Assembly: GCA_004298675.1 (NCBI GenBank)
Contig: SCRI01000083.1
Location: 34,437 to 98,436 of the forward strand
Direction: 5' to 3'
DNA length: 64,000 bases
Source: a bacterium
Lineage (GTDB): Bacteria; Vulcanimicrobiota; Vulcanimicrobiia; Vulcanimicrobiales; SCRA01
In this document: one piece after another, positions 1 to 10,425 of the stretch
Layout of the letters: each line of letters starts with the position of its first letter
Position numbering within the stretch: position 1 is the stretch's first letter
The notes under the pieces: generated by a model
What the model saw: the letters and a program-made list of their open reading frames with translations, nothing else
The model's database searches: none
What the model was told of the DNA's origin: nothing
Position numbers and translations under genes: made by a program

Positions 1-972
1 TTCATTGCAGTGGTTGCAGCGCTCATGACGGTCGTCGCGCCCGCGTTTGCGTTGGATCCGTTCTCGCAATTACAGACTCGTCTCGACAGCCTTGCGAGCC
101 GTGCGCCGGGTAGCGTAGCCGTTGCGGTGCGCGATCTGCGCACGGGTCAAGTCGCCGGTTACAATGCTCAGGCTAGTCTGCCGGCGGCTTCGACGATCAA
201 GGTGCCCGTCATGGTCGAAGTCTTCAAGCAGATGGAGGACGGTACGTTCACGCTGGGTCGCGAGGTGACGCTTCAGAACGGCGATCGCGACGACGGTTGG
301 GGCGACCTAGCGGCTGCCCCCAGCGGATCGCACTACACCGTGCGGCGGTTGTTGTGGCTGATGATCACGCAGAGCGACAACACGGCTGCCAACATGCTCA
401 TTCGTCTCGTCGGGCGCGTCCACGTCAACGAGACGATGCGCGCGCTGGGACTCGACCACACCGCGCTCAGCGACTACATCCGCTCCTATGGAGACATCCG
501 CAGCATCCGTACCACCGCCTCCGACATGGCGCACTTGATGGCGCTGATCGCGCACGGCGAGCTGGTCGACGAATGGTCCTGCGGAGAGATGCTCGAGATC
601 ATGGCTGGGCAGCAGATCAACACGCTGCTGCCGGAGCCGTTGCCGTCCGACGTGCTGATCGCGCACAAGACGGGGAGCCTCCACGACACGCTCAACGACG
701 TGGGCGTGGTCTACTTGCACGACGCGCCCTATGCGATCGCGGTGATGACGACGCGTCTGCCTAGCCTGGATTCGGGGCGCGCCTTCATTCACGCCGTTTC
801 CAGTCTGGCTTTCAAGCAGATCTCCGCGCTCGCGGCGCAGCGCGCGGACGGCACCGCGCCGGCTGCGGAGACCGCCACGCCGATCGTCCGCCCGGCGGCG
901 GCGGTGACGGCCCCGGTCTGGGATCAGAGCGCTCCGAAGGACGTGCTGGACTGGCAGACGGTGGACGACTAG
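1..972 (+). CDS. Class A beta-lactamase-like serine hydrolase (5' partial)
   Basis: Exported penicillin-recognising serine hydrolase. The frame stays open to the window edge, and the residues before an A-F-A/L cleavage-like site are hydrophobic, so the true start and part of the signal peptide lie outside the window. Counting from the GTG at 10, the nucleophile motif S61-T-I-K64, the S122-D-N motif and K220-T-G are all present in the right order and spacing for the class A fold. The omega-loop segment between SDN and KTG has no E-x-x-L-N, so the deacylating Glu166 of true class A lactamases is not visible. Residues after about 275 form an Ala/Pro-rich tail. It could be a weak lactamase, a DD-peptidase-like protein or a penicillin-binding sensor. 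The fold assignment is firm; the activity is not. Confidence 0.85.
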   Translation, partial: FIAVVAALMTVVAPAFALDPFSQLQTRLDSLASRAPGSVAVAVRDLRTGQVAGYNAQASLPAASTIKVPVMVEVFKQMEDGTFTLGREVTLQNGDRDDGWGDLAAAPSGSHYTVRRLLWLMITQSDNTAANMLIRLVGRVHVNETMRALGLDHTALSDYIRSYGDIRSIRTTASDMAHLMALIAHGELVDEWSCGEMLEIMAGQQINTLLPEPLPSDVLIAHKTGSLHDTLNDVGVVYLHDAPYAIAVMTTRLPSLDSGRAFIHAVSSLAFKQISALAAQRADGTAPAAETATPIVRPAAAVTAPVWDQSAPKDVLDWQTVDD

Positions 973-981
973 CGGAGCGGG

Positions 982-1944
982 TTATCCTGCTGCGGCGGTC
1001 TTGCGCCCGGCGTAGGTGGGCGTGATCCACGAGCGGTAGCGCGGCTCACGCCCGCGCACGGCGTTCTCGTAGACGCTCATGAGGCGTTGCGTTACCGGCC
1101 CGATCTTCCCGCTCCCAATTACGCGGCGATCGAGCGAGACGATCGGTGCGATCCCGGCAGCCGATCCGCACAGGAAAGCCTCTTCACAGACGTAGACCTC
1201 GGTGCGGTCGATCGAGCGCTCGCGAACTTCCAGCCCGAGCGCGTCGCGCGCGATCTCGATGATCGAGTTGCGCGTGATGCCTTCCAGGATGTTCTGGCTG
1301 GCATCGGGGGTGACGAGCATGCCGTGTTTGACCATGAAGAAGTTTTCGGCGGAGCCCTCCGAGACGTGGCCGTCCGCGGAGAGCATCAACGCTTCGTCGA
1401 AGCCATTCTGCGCCGCTTCGCTCTTGGCGAGCGCCGAGTTGACGTAGGCGCCGGTGATCTTCGCGCGCGCGGGCACCGAGCAGTCGTCGACGCGCCGCCA
1501 CGACGACGTGCAGACGTTGAGCCCGCCTTCGCTGTCGATGTAGCGGTTGAACGGAATCGCGACGATGGCGAAGGCATCGGGAACGCTGTGTAGGCGTACC
1601 CCCACGTCCTGCCCCGCCTTGTATGCCAGCGGACGGATGTAGACGTCGCTCTCGAAGCCATTGCGCGCGCAGAGTTCGATGGTGGTCTCAACCATCGCGT
1701 CTACGCTCATGCCCAAATCGATGTTCAGGATCTTGGCCGACTGGGTGATGCGTTCGAAGTGCGGAGCCAGACGCAGCAGATACAACTCGTGCTCCTGTGC
1801 GTTCCAGAACCCGCGCACGCCCTCGAAGCATCCGGTTCCGTAATTCAGGCCGTGCGTAAGCAGGCCGACTTTGACGTCGCCGTACCGGGCGTAGCCCTGG
1901 TCCTTGGTGTACACCGTCAAGTTCGCGAGTTGGTCGAGTTCCAT
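982..1944 (-). CDS. ilvE: Branched-chain amino acid aminotransferase
   Basis: PLP-dependent class IV aminotransferase of 320 residues that interconverts branched-chain amino acids and their 2-oxo acids in the cytoplasm. The PLP lysine is K162 in AKITGAYVNSALAKSEA, followed by the family motif SEGSAENFF. The N-terminal HGLNYGTGCFEGVRGFW is typical of IlvE. The ATG at 1944 is chosen because a GGAGGAG ribosome site lies just upstream and the start overlaps the tatD stop (TGATG). An open frame continues further upstream but is Arg/Pro-rich and not family-like. It is the last gene of the rsmI-metG-tatD-ilvE operon. Confidence 0.95.
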   Translation of the reverse strand: MELDQLANLTVYTKDQGYARYGDVKVGLLTHGLNYGTGCFEGVRGFWNAQEHELYLLRLAPHFERITQSAKILNIDLGMSVDAMVETTIELCARNGFESDVYIRPLAYKAGQDVGVRLHSVPDAFAIVAIPFNRYIDSEGGLNVCTSSWRRVDDCSVPARAKITGAYVNSALAKSEAAQNGFDEALMLSADGHVSEGSAENFFMVKHGMLVTPDASQNILEGITRNSIIEIARDALGLEVRERSIDRTEVYVCEEAFLCGSAAGIAPIVSLDRRVIGSGKIGPVTQRLMSVYENAVRGREPRYRSWITPTYAGRKTAAAG

Positions 1945-2799
1945 CAGTTGACTCCTCCCGCCGCGCTCGTTCTCCCCGCTCCGGTGCGGGGCCCTTCGTC
2001 GCCCGGAAAAACGCCCGGCAGGCGGAAGAAGGTGCGGGCGCGGGCGCTGCTCTCGGCCGCGAGCTGATCGAAGGGTACGTTCAAGAGATTCGCGACGAAC
2101 GTCGCGGTCTCGACGACGTAGGCGGGCTCGTTGCGTTGGCCGCGGTGCGGTACGGGCGTCAGGTAGGGGCAATCGGTCTCGAAGACCAGGTGCTCGTGGC
2201 CGACGCTGCGCACGGCCTCCCGGATCTGCGTCGCGCTCTTGAAGGTGATCGCGCCGCCGATCGCGAGCAGTAGCCCGAACTCCGCCGTCCAGCGCCGCGC
2301 ATCTTCGACGTCGCCGGTAAAGCAGTGAACCAGCCCGGGGTAGCCGTGCGGTAGCTCCTCGCGCAGGATGCGCGCGAAATCGTCTTCCGCTTCGCGCTGG
2401 TGAAAGACCAGCGGCTTGCCGGCGCTCACGGCGGCGCGGATCTGGCGGCGTAGGATCTCCTGCTGTACCGGGCGCGGGCTGTGGTCGTAATGGTAGTCGA
2501 GCCCGATCTCGCCGACGGCCACGACGCGCGGGTCGGCGCAGGCCTCGCTCAGCAGCCGCTCCAGGTCGTCCGGCGCTGTTTTGGCTTCGTGCGGGTGGAT
2601 GCCGAACGTGGCGTAGAGTTCGGGCGCGCCGTCGAACTGTGCGTGCGCCAGCGCGATGGCGGCGAGGCTGTCGGCGGGGTCGCAGCCGATGGCCACGATC
2701 GTGTCGAGGCCCGCGGCACGCGCGCGCCGCAGCACCTCGGCGCGGTCGTGGTCGTATTCGGCGCCGTGCACGTGGGCGTGGGTGTCGATCACGGGCGCG

Positions 2800-2807
<8 letters not shown>
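1944..2807 (-). CDS. tatD: TatD family metal-dependent hydrolase/DNase
   Basis: TIM-barrel metal-dependent hydrolase of 287 residues, the TatD/YcfH family of 3'-5' DNases. Numbered from the TTG start, the metal ligands are H10 and H12 (DTHAH), E100 (VGEIGLDYHYD), H136 (FHQRE), H161 (VHCF) and D212 (ETDCPYL). The TTG at 2807 overlaps the metG stop by 8 bp. A GTG at 2792 would give M-I-D-T-H, which resembles the usual family N-terminus, so the exact start is open. The pairing metG-tatD is common in bacteria. Confidence 0.92.
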
Positions 2808-4341
<1,534 letters not shown>

Positions 4342-4380
4342 CGTGTTCTCCTTGGACTATTCGTTTCGGAATCTCCGTCC

Positions 4381-5280
4381 TTAGTCGCCCGAGGGTAGGG
4401 TGCCTTCCTTGCGCCGCGCCGCACGCGCGTACAAGGCGCGCCGCTCGCCCAGTCCCGCGGCGGCCAAGGTCCGCGCGATCGCCGCCACGCCCTCGCCGGC
4501 CGCCAAGAGCGCATCGATACGGGCGTCGATCCCCTCGCCATCCGGTTCTGCGCGCGCGGCCGCGGCCGTGCCCGTGCCCAGGACCACCAATGCGAGCTCG
4601 CCCCGGACCGGCGTGGGGAGGCCGGCGAGCACCTCGCGCGGCGTGCCCCACAGGCGCTGTTCGTGGAGCTTGGTATATTCGCGCAGGAGAAAACAGCGCT
4701 CCACGCCGGCGCTCTCGGCATCGTGCAACGCCTGCTCGATGCGGTGAGGCGACTCGTACCAGACGCAGGCGCCTTCGCCCAGCGCGGCCTCCCGCAGCGC
4801 CGTGCGCCGTTCGCCTGCGCTGCGCGGGAGAAAGCCTGCAAAGCGCAAGCCCTTGACGGGAAAACCCGAGATGACGGCGGCGGAGACGAAGGCGCACGCT
4901 CCCGGCAGCACGTCGAAAGGGATGCCGGCCGCGCGCGCGGCGTTCACGAGTGCCGTGCCCGGGTCGCTGACGCCCGGCATGCCCGCGTCGCTCACGACGG
5001 CGATGGTCTTGCCCGCGGCGGCCAGGGCCAGCAGCTTGGGACCGGATGCGCGTGCGTTGTGCTCGTGGTATGGATGGAGCGCCTTGCCCGTGATCTCGAA
5101 GCGCGCCAGCAGCTTGCGCGTGACGCGCGTATCCTCGCAGGCGATGGCGTCGGCGGAGCGCAGGGTCTCGAGCGCCCGCAGCGTGAGGTCGCCGAGGTTG
5201 CCCAGCGGCGTTGGAACGAGCACGATACGTCCGGACAGAGCGGAGGCCTCCACGCCGTCTCGTTCGAACAGGCGGGCCAT
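4381..5280 (-). CDS. rsmI: 16S rRNA (cytidine(1402)-2'-O)-methyltransferase
   Basis: SAM-dependent tetrapyrrole-methylase-fold enzyme (299 residues) that 2'-O-methylates C1402 in the 16S rRNA decoding centre. Family motifs are visible in order: LVPTPLGNLGDLTLRAL at the N-terminus, CEDTRVT, HEHN, VVSDAGMPGVSDPG, and YESPHRI. A strong GGCGGAGG site lies 5-8 nt before the ATG at 5280, which fixes the start. That ribosome site falls inside the possible N-terminal codons of the divergent gene on the plus strand. It is the first gene of the operon running into metG. Confidence 0.95.
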   Translation of the reverse strand: MARLFERDGVEASALSGRIVLVPTPLGNLGDLTLRALETLRSADAIACEDTRVTRKLLARFEITGKALHPYHEHNARASGPKLLALAAAGKTIAVVSDAGMPGVSDPGTALVNAARAAGIPFDVLPGACAFVSAAVISGFPVKGLRFAGFLPRSAGERRTALREAALGEGACVWYESPHRIEQALHDAESAGVERCFLLREYTKLHEQRLWGTPREVLAGLPTPVRGELALVVLGTGTAAAARAEPDGEGIDARIDALLAAGEGVAAIARTLAAAGLGERRALYARAARRKEGTLPSGD

Positions 5281-6535
5281 GCGTACCTCCGCCACCGTGG
5301 AACTCCGTGGCCACCTCATCGACTCGGGCATCTTCCAGCGCGTGCTGGAGACGATGGCGGACGCCGACGCGGAGTACACGATCGACGTCTTCGACGTCGG
5401 GCATACCAAGGCCGATTCCAGTTACGCGCGCGTGACGGTGTTCGGCTTGGAGCCGGAGCCCTTTGCGGTATTGCTCGACGACCTGCGCGCCATCGGTACC
5501 ACCGTGCTCGAAGATGCGGATGCGCGCACCGAGCCTGCGCCGGCCGCCGGTGTGCTGCCCGACGATTTCTACGCGACGACCAATTTAGAGACGGAGGTGC
5601 GCCTGCGCGGCGAGTGGGTGCCGGTGGCGCTGCCGGAGATGGATTGCGCCATCGTGGTGCGCAACGGGCTCCCGCTTACGCTAGCCGGTTACGACGTGCG
5701 CGCGGGCGAGCCCGTGGTGGTGGGCCACGAAGGTGTGCGGGTCAAGCCGCTCGAGCGCCCGCGCAGTCGCGCCGTCTTCGAGTTCATGTCCAGCGCGGTC
5801 TCCAGCGAGAAGCCCAAGGAGGCGCTGGTGGCGGAGATCGCGCGCGAGCTGCGTGCCTGTCTGGAGGGCGGCAAGCGCGTGCTGGTGGTGGGCGGTCCGG
5901 CCATCGTGCACACGGGCGCCACGCGCTACTTGGCGGCGCTGATCCGCGCGGGCTACGTCAACGCCCTCTTCGCGGGTAACGCCTTAGCGGTGCACGACAT
6001 CGAGTCGCAGTTCTTCGGCACGTCGCTGGGCGTCGATCTCGACAACGCCTACCCCGTGGAGCACGGTCACGTGCACCATCTGCGCACCGTCAACCGCGTG
6101 CGAGCGTTTGGCGGTATCCAAGCCGCCATCGACCGTGGCGCGCTGCGCGGCGGCGTCATGTACGAGGCCTACCGCGCGCGCATCCCGGTGGTGCTGGCGG
6201 GCTCCATCCGCGACGACGGTCCGCTCCCGGACGTGATCACCGACGTGGTGGAGGCGCAGAAGGCGATGCGTGCGGTGGTGCCGGAGGTCGGCGTGACGTT
6301 GATGATCTGCACGCTGCTGCATTCGATTGCCGTGGGCAACATGCTGCCCGCCAGCGTGCGCGTGGTCAACGTGGATATCAATCCCGCCAGCGTCACCAAA
6401 CTATCCGACCGCGGCTCCTTCCAGACGATCGGTTTGGTGACGGACGCCGCGGCGTTCTTGCGCGAGCTTTGCGCGGCGCTGAAGGTGAGCGTCGAACCGC
6501 CCAGCCCGGCTTCGCCCGCGGGGTCGCTGGCGTAA
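5279..6535 (+). CDS. TIGR00300 family protein, archaeal-type ornithine cyclodeaminase
   Basis: Protein of 418 residues that matches the TIGR00300 family in memory: an N-terminal LOR/SDH-like conserved region (VELRGHLIDSGIFQRVLE ... FDVGHTKADSSYARV) followed by a Rossmann-like nucleotide-binding half (VLVVGGPAIVHTGATRYL, GNALAVHDIESQFFG). Archaeal members convert ornithine to proline and ammonia. It lacks the amidinotransferase domain found in cyanobacterial ArgZ/AgrE fusions. The ATG at 5279 overlaps the rsmI ATG on the other strand by two bases; a GTG at 5297 is an alternative start that begins closer to the conserved region. Neither has a convincing ribosome site. Function is inferred from family knowledge. 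Confidence 0.85.
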   Translation: MRTSATVELRGHLIDSGIFQRVLETMADADAEYTIDVFDVGHTKADSSYARVTVFGLEPEPFAVLLDDLRAIGTTVLEDADARTEPAPAAGVLPDDFYATTNLETEVRLRGEWVPVALPEMDCAIVVRNGLPLTLAGYDVRAGEPVVVGHEGVRVKPLERPRSRAVFEFMSSAVSSEKPKEALVAEIARELRACLEGGKRVLVVGGPAIVHTGATRYLAALIRAGYVNALFAGNALAVHDIESQFFGTSLGVDLDNAYPVEHGHVHHLRTVNRVRAFGGIQAAIDRGALRGGVMYEAYRARIPVVLAGSIRDDGPLPDVITDVVEAQKAMRAVVPEVGVTLMICTLLHSIAVGNMLPASVRVVNVDINPASVTKLSDRGSFQTIGLVTDAAAFLRELCAALKVSVEPPSPASPAGSLA

Positions 6536-6541
6536 CTCGCG

Positions 6542-7759
6542 GTGGCACGCAACGGCAACGCGCTCAGCAGTCTGGAGGCGCGGCGCATCGCGATCGCGGC
6601 GCAGGGCTTTGGGACGCGGCGTAGCGGGATAGTTGGGCGCGCCGGGCTGCTGACGGCGATCCAACGGCTGGGGCTGGTGCAGATCGACTCCGTGAACGTG
6701 CTGGTGCGTTCGCATTACCTGCCCGCGTTTTCGCGCTTGGGAGGCTACGAGCGCACGCTGCTCGAGCGTCTTGCGTATGGCCGCTCGCGCAAACTCTTCG
6801 AGTACTGGGCGCACGAGGCGTCGCTCCTGCCGTTGGAGACCTATCCGCTGCTGCGCTGGCGGATGGAGCGCGCGCGCCGCTCCATCGGCGTCTACTCCGG
6901 CGTCGCGCAGCTCGCACGCGAGCGCCCGCGTTTCATCGTGCAGGTGCGCAAGGCGCTCGAAGAGCGCGGCGCGATGAGCGCCTCCGACTTCGAGGGCGCC
7001 AAAGGGCTGGGTGGTTGGTGGGGCTGGAGCGACACCAAACGTGCGCTCGAGTATCTCTTCTGGGCGGGTGAGGTCACCGCGGCCGGCCGCCGCAACAGCT
7101 TCGAGCGCGTCTACGACGTGGTGGAACACGTGCTTCCCGCCGCGATCCTGGCGGCGCCGGTGCCCGCGGAGGCCGAGGCACAGCGCCAGCTGCTGCTGAT
7201 CGCCGCGCGGGCTCTCGGTGTCGCAAGCGAATCCGACCTGCGCGACTACTTCCGCCTGGACGCGCGCGACGCCAAGGCACGCGTGGCGGAGCTGGTCGAG
7301 AGCGGAGCACTGCTGGAGGCCGGCATCGAAGGCTGGCGGCAACCGGCGTACGTGGATTCACGGCGTGCGCGGCCGCGCCCTAAGGAGCGTAGCGCGCTGC
7401 TTTCGCCCTTCGACTCGCTGATCTGGAATCGCCCGCGTACCAGCCGCCTCTTCGGCTTCGACTATCATCTCGAGATCTACACGCCTTCACACAAGCGTGT
7501 CCACGGCTACTACGTGCTGCCCTACCTGTTGGACGACGCGCTGGTGGCACGCGTGGATCTCAAGGCCGATCGCGCCGCCAAACGGCTCTTGGTGCACGCA
7601 GTGCACTTCGAGCGCGGCGTGGCTAAAGACGCGGTGACCGAGCGGTTAGCGCTGGACTTGGAGGCGATGGCGGCGTGGCTGGAGCTCGAGGCCGTCTCGC
7701 TGCCGGCGGCTATGGATTCTCGCCGATATCGAGCGCCGCGTGTTCGAGCGCTCCCATGA
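6542..7759 (+). CDS. Winged-helix DNA glycosylase of the YcaQ/AlkX (HTH_42) family
   Basis: 405 residues of the HTH_42/YcaQ family, monofunctional glycosylases that remove alkylated bases or unhook interstrand crosslinks. The catalytic motif of YcaQ-type members, Q-x-D, is seen as Q47-I-D49 in GLVQIDSVNVLVRSHYLPAFSRLG, and the following FEYWAHEASLLPLE and RLFGFDYHLEIY segments are family signatures. It starts with a GTG 6 bp after the TIGR00300 gene and is probably co-transcribed. Its last 50 bp overlap the convergent lysR gene, an unusually long overlap for this window. Confidence 0.88.
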   Translation: MARNGNALSSLEARRIAIAAQGFGTRRSGIVGRAGLLTAIQRLGLVQIDSVNVLVRSHYLPAFSRLGGYERTLLERLAYGRSRKLFEYWAHEASLLPLETYPLLRWRMERARRSIGVYSGVAQLARERPRFIVQVRKALEERGAMSASDFEGAKGLGGWWGWSDTKRALEYLFWAGEVTAAGRRNSFERVYDVVEHVLPAAILAAPVPAEAEAQRQLLLIAARALGVASESDLRDYFRLDARDAKARVAELVESGALLEAGIEGWRQPAYVDSRRARPRPKERSALLSPFDSLIWNRPRTSRLFGFDYHLEIYTPSHKRVHGYYVLPYLLDDALVARVDLKADRAAKRLLVHAVHFERGVAKDAVTERLALDLEAMAAWLELEAVSLPAAMDSRRYRAPRVRALP

Positions 7760-8615
7760 AGGCGCGCATCGCGGGCGTGGGATCCGCGCCGCGGCGGCGG
7801 ATGATGCTGATCGTGCGCTCGATCGCGAGATCGGTGACGTTGATGACGGCTAGGCCCTTCTTGTCCAACTGCGAGAGCGCCGAGACCCAGGTGATCCCCA
7901 GCCCCACGCCGACCGCGGCGCGGATCCCCTCCGCGCTGCCGATTTCGATCGTGTGCTCGAATGCCAGACCAGCTTGCCGCAGTGCCGTGTCGATGGCCTC
8001 GCGCATGCCGGAGCCCTGTTCGCGCTGGATCAGCGGCTCGTTCTTGAGCGCGCTGACGCTCACCGTCTGGCCGGCCAACGGATGCTGTGCGGAGCAAACG
8101 CAACGGAGCACGTCGCGATAGAAGGGCGAGACGGTCAGCTCGGGATGCTGCACGGGCACTTCGATGATTCCCAAGTCCGCCAGCTCATTGACCACCGCTT
8201 GGATGATGTCGCTGCTGAAGCCGATCTGTAAGCTGATGTTGAGTGCGGGATGGGTGTGGCGCAACTGCGCCAGTGCGTGCGGTGCTAGGAGCGCACCGGC
8301 GGTGAGGCTCGCGCCTACCGTCAACCTGCCGCCGACGCCGGCCAGGTAATCCTCGGCCGCCTTCGCCGCGTGCTCTCCCTCGGAGCGCAGGCGTTGGCCG
8401 ATACGCGCGAGCTCTTGACCCAGCGGCGTCGGCTCGACGGCGCGTCCGTGCTCGATCACCAGCGGCGATCCACAAGCCCGCGTCAGGCTCTCGATCTGCT
8501 GCAAGAGCGCGGCGTGCGTCATTCCGGCGCGTTCGGCGGCTTGCGTGAAGCTGCGCGCCTCCACCACGTGCCAAAGCGCGACGAGCTGGTTGAGGTCGAA
8601 ACGCGGTACCGCCAT
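7710..8615 (-). CDS. LysR family transcriptional regulator
   Basis: 301 residues with an N-terminal winged helix-turn-helix (FDLNQLVALWHVVEARSFTQAAERAGMTHAALLQQIESL; quoted here only as landmarks F-D-L to E-S-L) and a periplasmic-binding-protein-like effector domain beginning GGRLTVGASLTAGALL. The effector domain resembles CysB/CysL-type regulators. The ATG at 8615 is chosen for GAGG eight bases upstream and because it begins at the HTH. No divergent metabolic gene sits beside it, so the target is unknown. The C-terminal coding end overlaps the YcaQ-like gene. Confidence 0.9.
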   Translation of the reverse strand: MAVPRFDLNQLVALWHVVEARSFTQAAERAGMTHAALLQQIESLTRACGSPLVIEHGRAVEPTPLGQELARIGQRLRSEGEHAAKAAEDYLAGVGGRLTVGASLTAGALLAPHALAQLRHTHPALNISLQIGFSSDIIQAVVNELADLGIIEVPVQHPELTVSPFYRDVLRCVCSAQHPLAGQTVSVSALKNEPLIQREQGSGMREAIDTALRQAGLAFEHTIEIGSAEGIRAAVGVGLGITWVSALSQLDKKGLAVINVTDLAIERTISIIRRRGADPTPAMRAFMGALEHAALDIGENP

Positions 8616-8693
8616 CGCTACTGCCTCATACCCAGGCAAGCCGCCGTGCTACCGCACGGTTTGCTTGCTTTGGCTGCCAACCGAGCGTTGGCG

Positions 8694-9683
8694 CTAGGCG
8701 ATGCCGAAGAGAAAGCCGGAGATCATCTGGTAGAGCTCGTCGATGAAGATATCTGAGTGGCTTCCGCTGATGCCTCCGCTGTAGAGGTGTTGCTGGGCGC
8801 GCGCTTGGTGGATCGGCGTAAGGTCAGCGACGATGAGCCGATCCGATATTCCGCGCATGTCTGCTGCGACGAAACCGGGAGCGACCGTGATGGCTTTGGC
8901 GCCGCCGAATGCGCCTTCCGTCTTGGCCGTGGGTCCCACCGCCCCCAGAGCCTGACGCGAGGTGCGGAACAGGTTGGCGAGTCTGCCTGCTAAGACGTAC
9001 CATTCGGTAAGTGCGCGGTCGAGCGTTGATTTCGTGATCAACATGCGCAGCCCTCGGATATTGGAGATCTCGCCGTAGATATCGCCGGATTCCAAGTTGT
9101 CGCTGTCCGTTGCCGGCTCAAGCAGCACTACGTTAAATGATGTGTCGGCCGGTAGGGTAATAGTATTGTTGCCTATGTCCACCTGTAGATCCTGAAGTGC
9201 CGCGCAGAGCACCTTGCAGCCGAAACTATGGCCCAGCATGAAGAGGCGTATGGGGAGACTCGCGGTGGCTCGCTCATTTAGGATCAGGCGCAGCATCGAG
9301 TAGACAGCATTGCGACCGACGGCATCGGCGCGGTGCTCCATCGTATAAAAGGTGAGCAACTCGGCTGTATTGAGTGGGCTGTTGGGATTCTCGGTGATCT
9401 GGGATGGCCAGTGGATACCGACGCCCAGCGAGTTACCTGGCCCGTACTTGAAAACTGGAGGGCTTGCTTGCGCGACGAGGAGTATTTGCCTGGCAAGCTC
9501 GACAGAGAACCGGTTGTAGTCGTCGAGTGCGCGGGCGGCGTCGGTAGCCCAGCCGTGTGAATAAATGTAGACGTCGGTGAACTTGAACGGATCCACGGCC
9601 AGCGCGGTTTGGATTACGGAGTCCATGCCGGCATCGAAGATAACACCGTTCTCGTTGATTGGGATCGTAAGATAGTGTGACAT
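8694..9683 (-). CDS. Alpha/beta hydrolase of unknown substrate
   Basis: 329-residue cytoplasmic alpha/beta hydrolase. The nucleophile elbow is G-H-S153-F-G, a probable oxyanion-hole loop is Y-S-H-G-W-A at 41-46, and H309 in GSHSDIF is the likely catalytic histidine; an acidic residue after strand 6 (LEPATD, near 189-193) could complete the triad. There is no signal peptide. AGGA seven bases before the ATG supports the start. Base composition is lower in GC than the flanking core genes and it borders a stretch of gene fragments, so recent acquisition is likely. Substrate unknown. Confidence 0.75.
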   Translation of the reverse strand: MSHYLTIPINENGVIFDAGMDSVIQTALAVDPFKFTDVYIYSHGWATDAARALDDYNRFSVELARQILLVAQASPPVFKYGPGNSLGVGIHWPSQITENPNSPLNTAELLTFYTMEHRADAVGRNAVYSMLRLILNERATASLPIRLFMLGHSFGCKVLCAALQDLQVDIGNNTITLPADTSFNVVLLEPATDSDNLESGDIYGEISNIRGLRMLITKSTLDRALTEWYVLAGRLANLFRTSRQALGAVGPTAKTEGAFGGAKAITVAPGFVAADMRGISDRLIVADLTPIHQARAQQHLYSGGISGSHSDIFIDELYQMISGFLFGIA

Positions 9684-9718
9684 ACATGAGTCCTACCCAG
9701 CTTGGTTGCTGCGCAACC

Positions 9719-9897
9719 TCAAGGCTTCGCCTGCTCTCGATGCTTAGCTGCTCGCCGAGCGGCCACGTGCCGGTCGACGGAGATCGTGCCACCGCGTGAG
9801 CTGAGGATCACGTCGGCACCGGCAGCGCGCAGCCGCACCGAGGCCTGCGGCGAGAGGTGCGGTGGCCAGAAACCAGCGCTCGAGGAGTAACCGGTTC
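9719..9897 (-). pseudogene. Remnant of a comEC 3' end
   Basis: On the minus strand this segment reads GYSSSAGFW, then about 18 codons are missing, then SVRLRAAGADVILSSRGGTI, then a stop. The intact ComEC in this window ends with SYSSSAPFL ... ARVRAAGAQIFLTSRDGTI, so this is a displaced comEC tail with an internal deletion. It lies in the same orientation as the intact gene, about 2 kb away. No upstream ComEC sequence is attached. The two tails differ at many positions, so this is not a recent exact copy. Confidence 0.8.
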
Positions 9898-9904
9898 CAT
9901 AGCA

Positions 9905-10264
9905 GTCCGCGTGGGCTCTGGGAAGCTTGTCCTTTTTGATTATGCATGTGCGAACAGAGATGCTGTGATTATCACTGGTGATAAACGCTGCATTGTGGCC
10001 CTGGCGGGGAGTTCAAAAGCTGCGGGTATCGTTAAGACGCTTCAGGGTCGAGTTGTGCATGTGGAGTGCGTAATCGAGGCCATGAACGGCCTCTGCGGAT
10101 GGAAGAATGTCCGGGCTAAGCTGTGTTCCGATCCGTCCGCAGATCCGCGCTTGTTCGCCGTGGTGGACTCGAGGCACGACGAGAAGATGGTCCCCCAAAA
10201 TTTGTCTAACAGAGTTCAGACTCTCATCGCGGATTCGGCCAGCTTAGTGATGTTCGAACCTTAA
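9905..10264 (+). pseudogene. 5'-truncated gene fragment, possibly PIN-domain-like
   Basis: About 118 codons read SGKLVLFDYACANRDAVIIT-GDKRC ... to a TAA. The pattern of a hydrophobic strand followed by ITGDKR and a helix resembles the C-terminal half of PIN-like nucleases, where an acidic residue follows a buried strand, but this match is weak. The open frame extends upstream only by reading through the comEC remnant on the other strand, so the normal N-terminal half seems to be missing. I interpret it as a gene cut at a rearrangement junction near 9900. It could instead be a short intact gene starting at a GTG near 9857. Confidence 0.5.
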
Positions 10265-10425
10265 GCAGTTACCGCTGCGTTGAGATTTTCCAATGCTACC
10301 TGCTCGACCTGAAACGCGAGACTTGCGTACCTTTTCTCAATAGCGGAAGGTTGTACGGCGCCATCACGTCCTCTAGCATCCGCTTCTTCGCGACGAGCTT
10401 GGCGATATCGATCTATGTGTCTCGC

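Noticed and set aside
9433-9792. 119-codon minus-strand frame over the comEC remnant and the hydrolase start
   Set aside because: It reads across the hydrolase start in another frame; the ComEC-like frame in 9719-9897 explains the sequence better.
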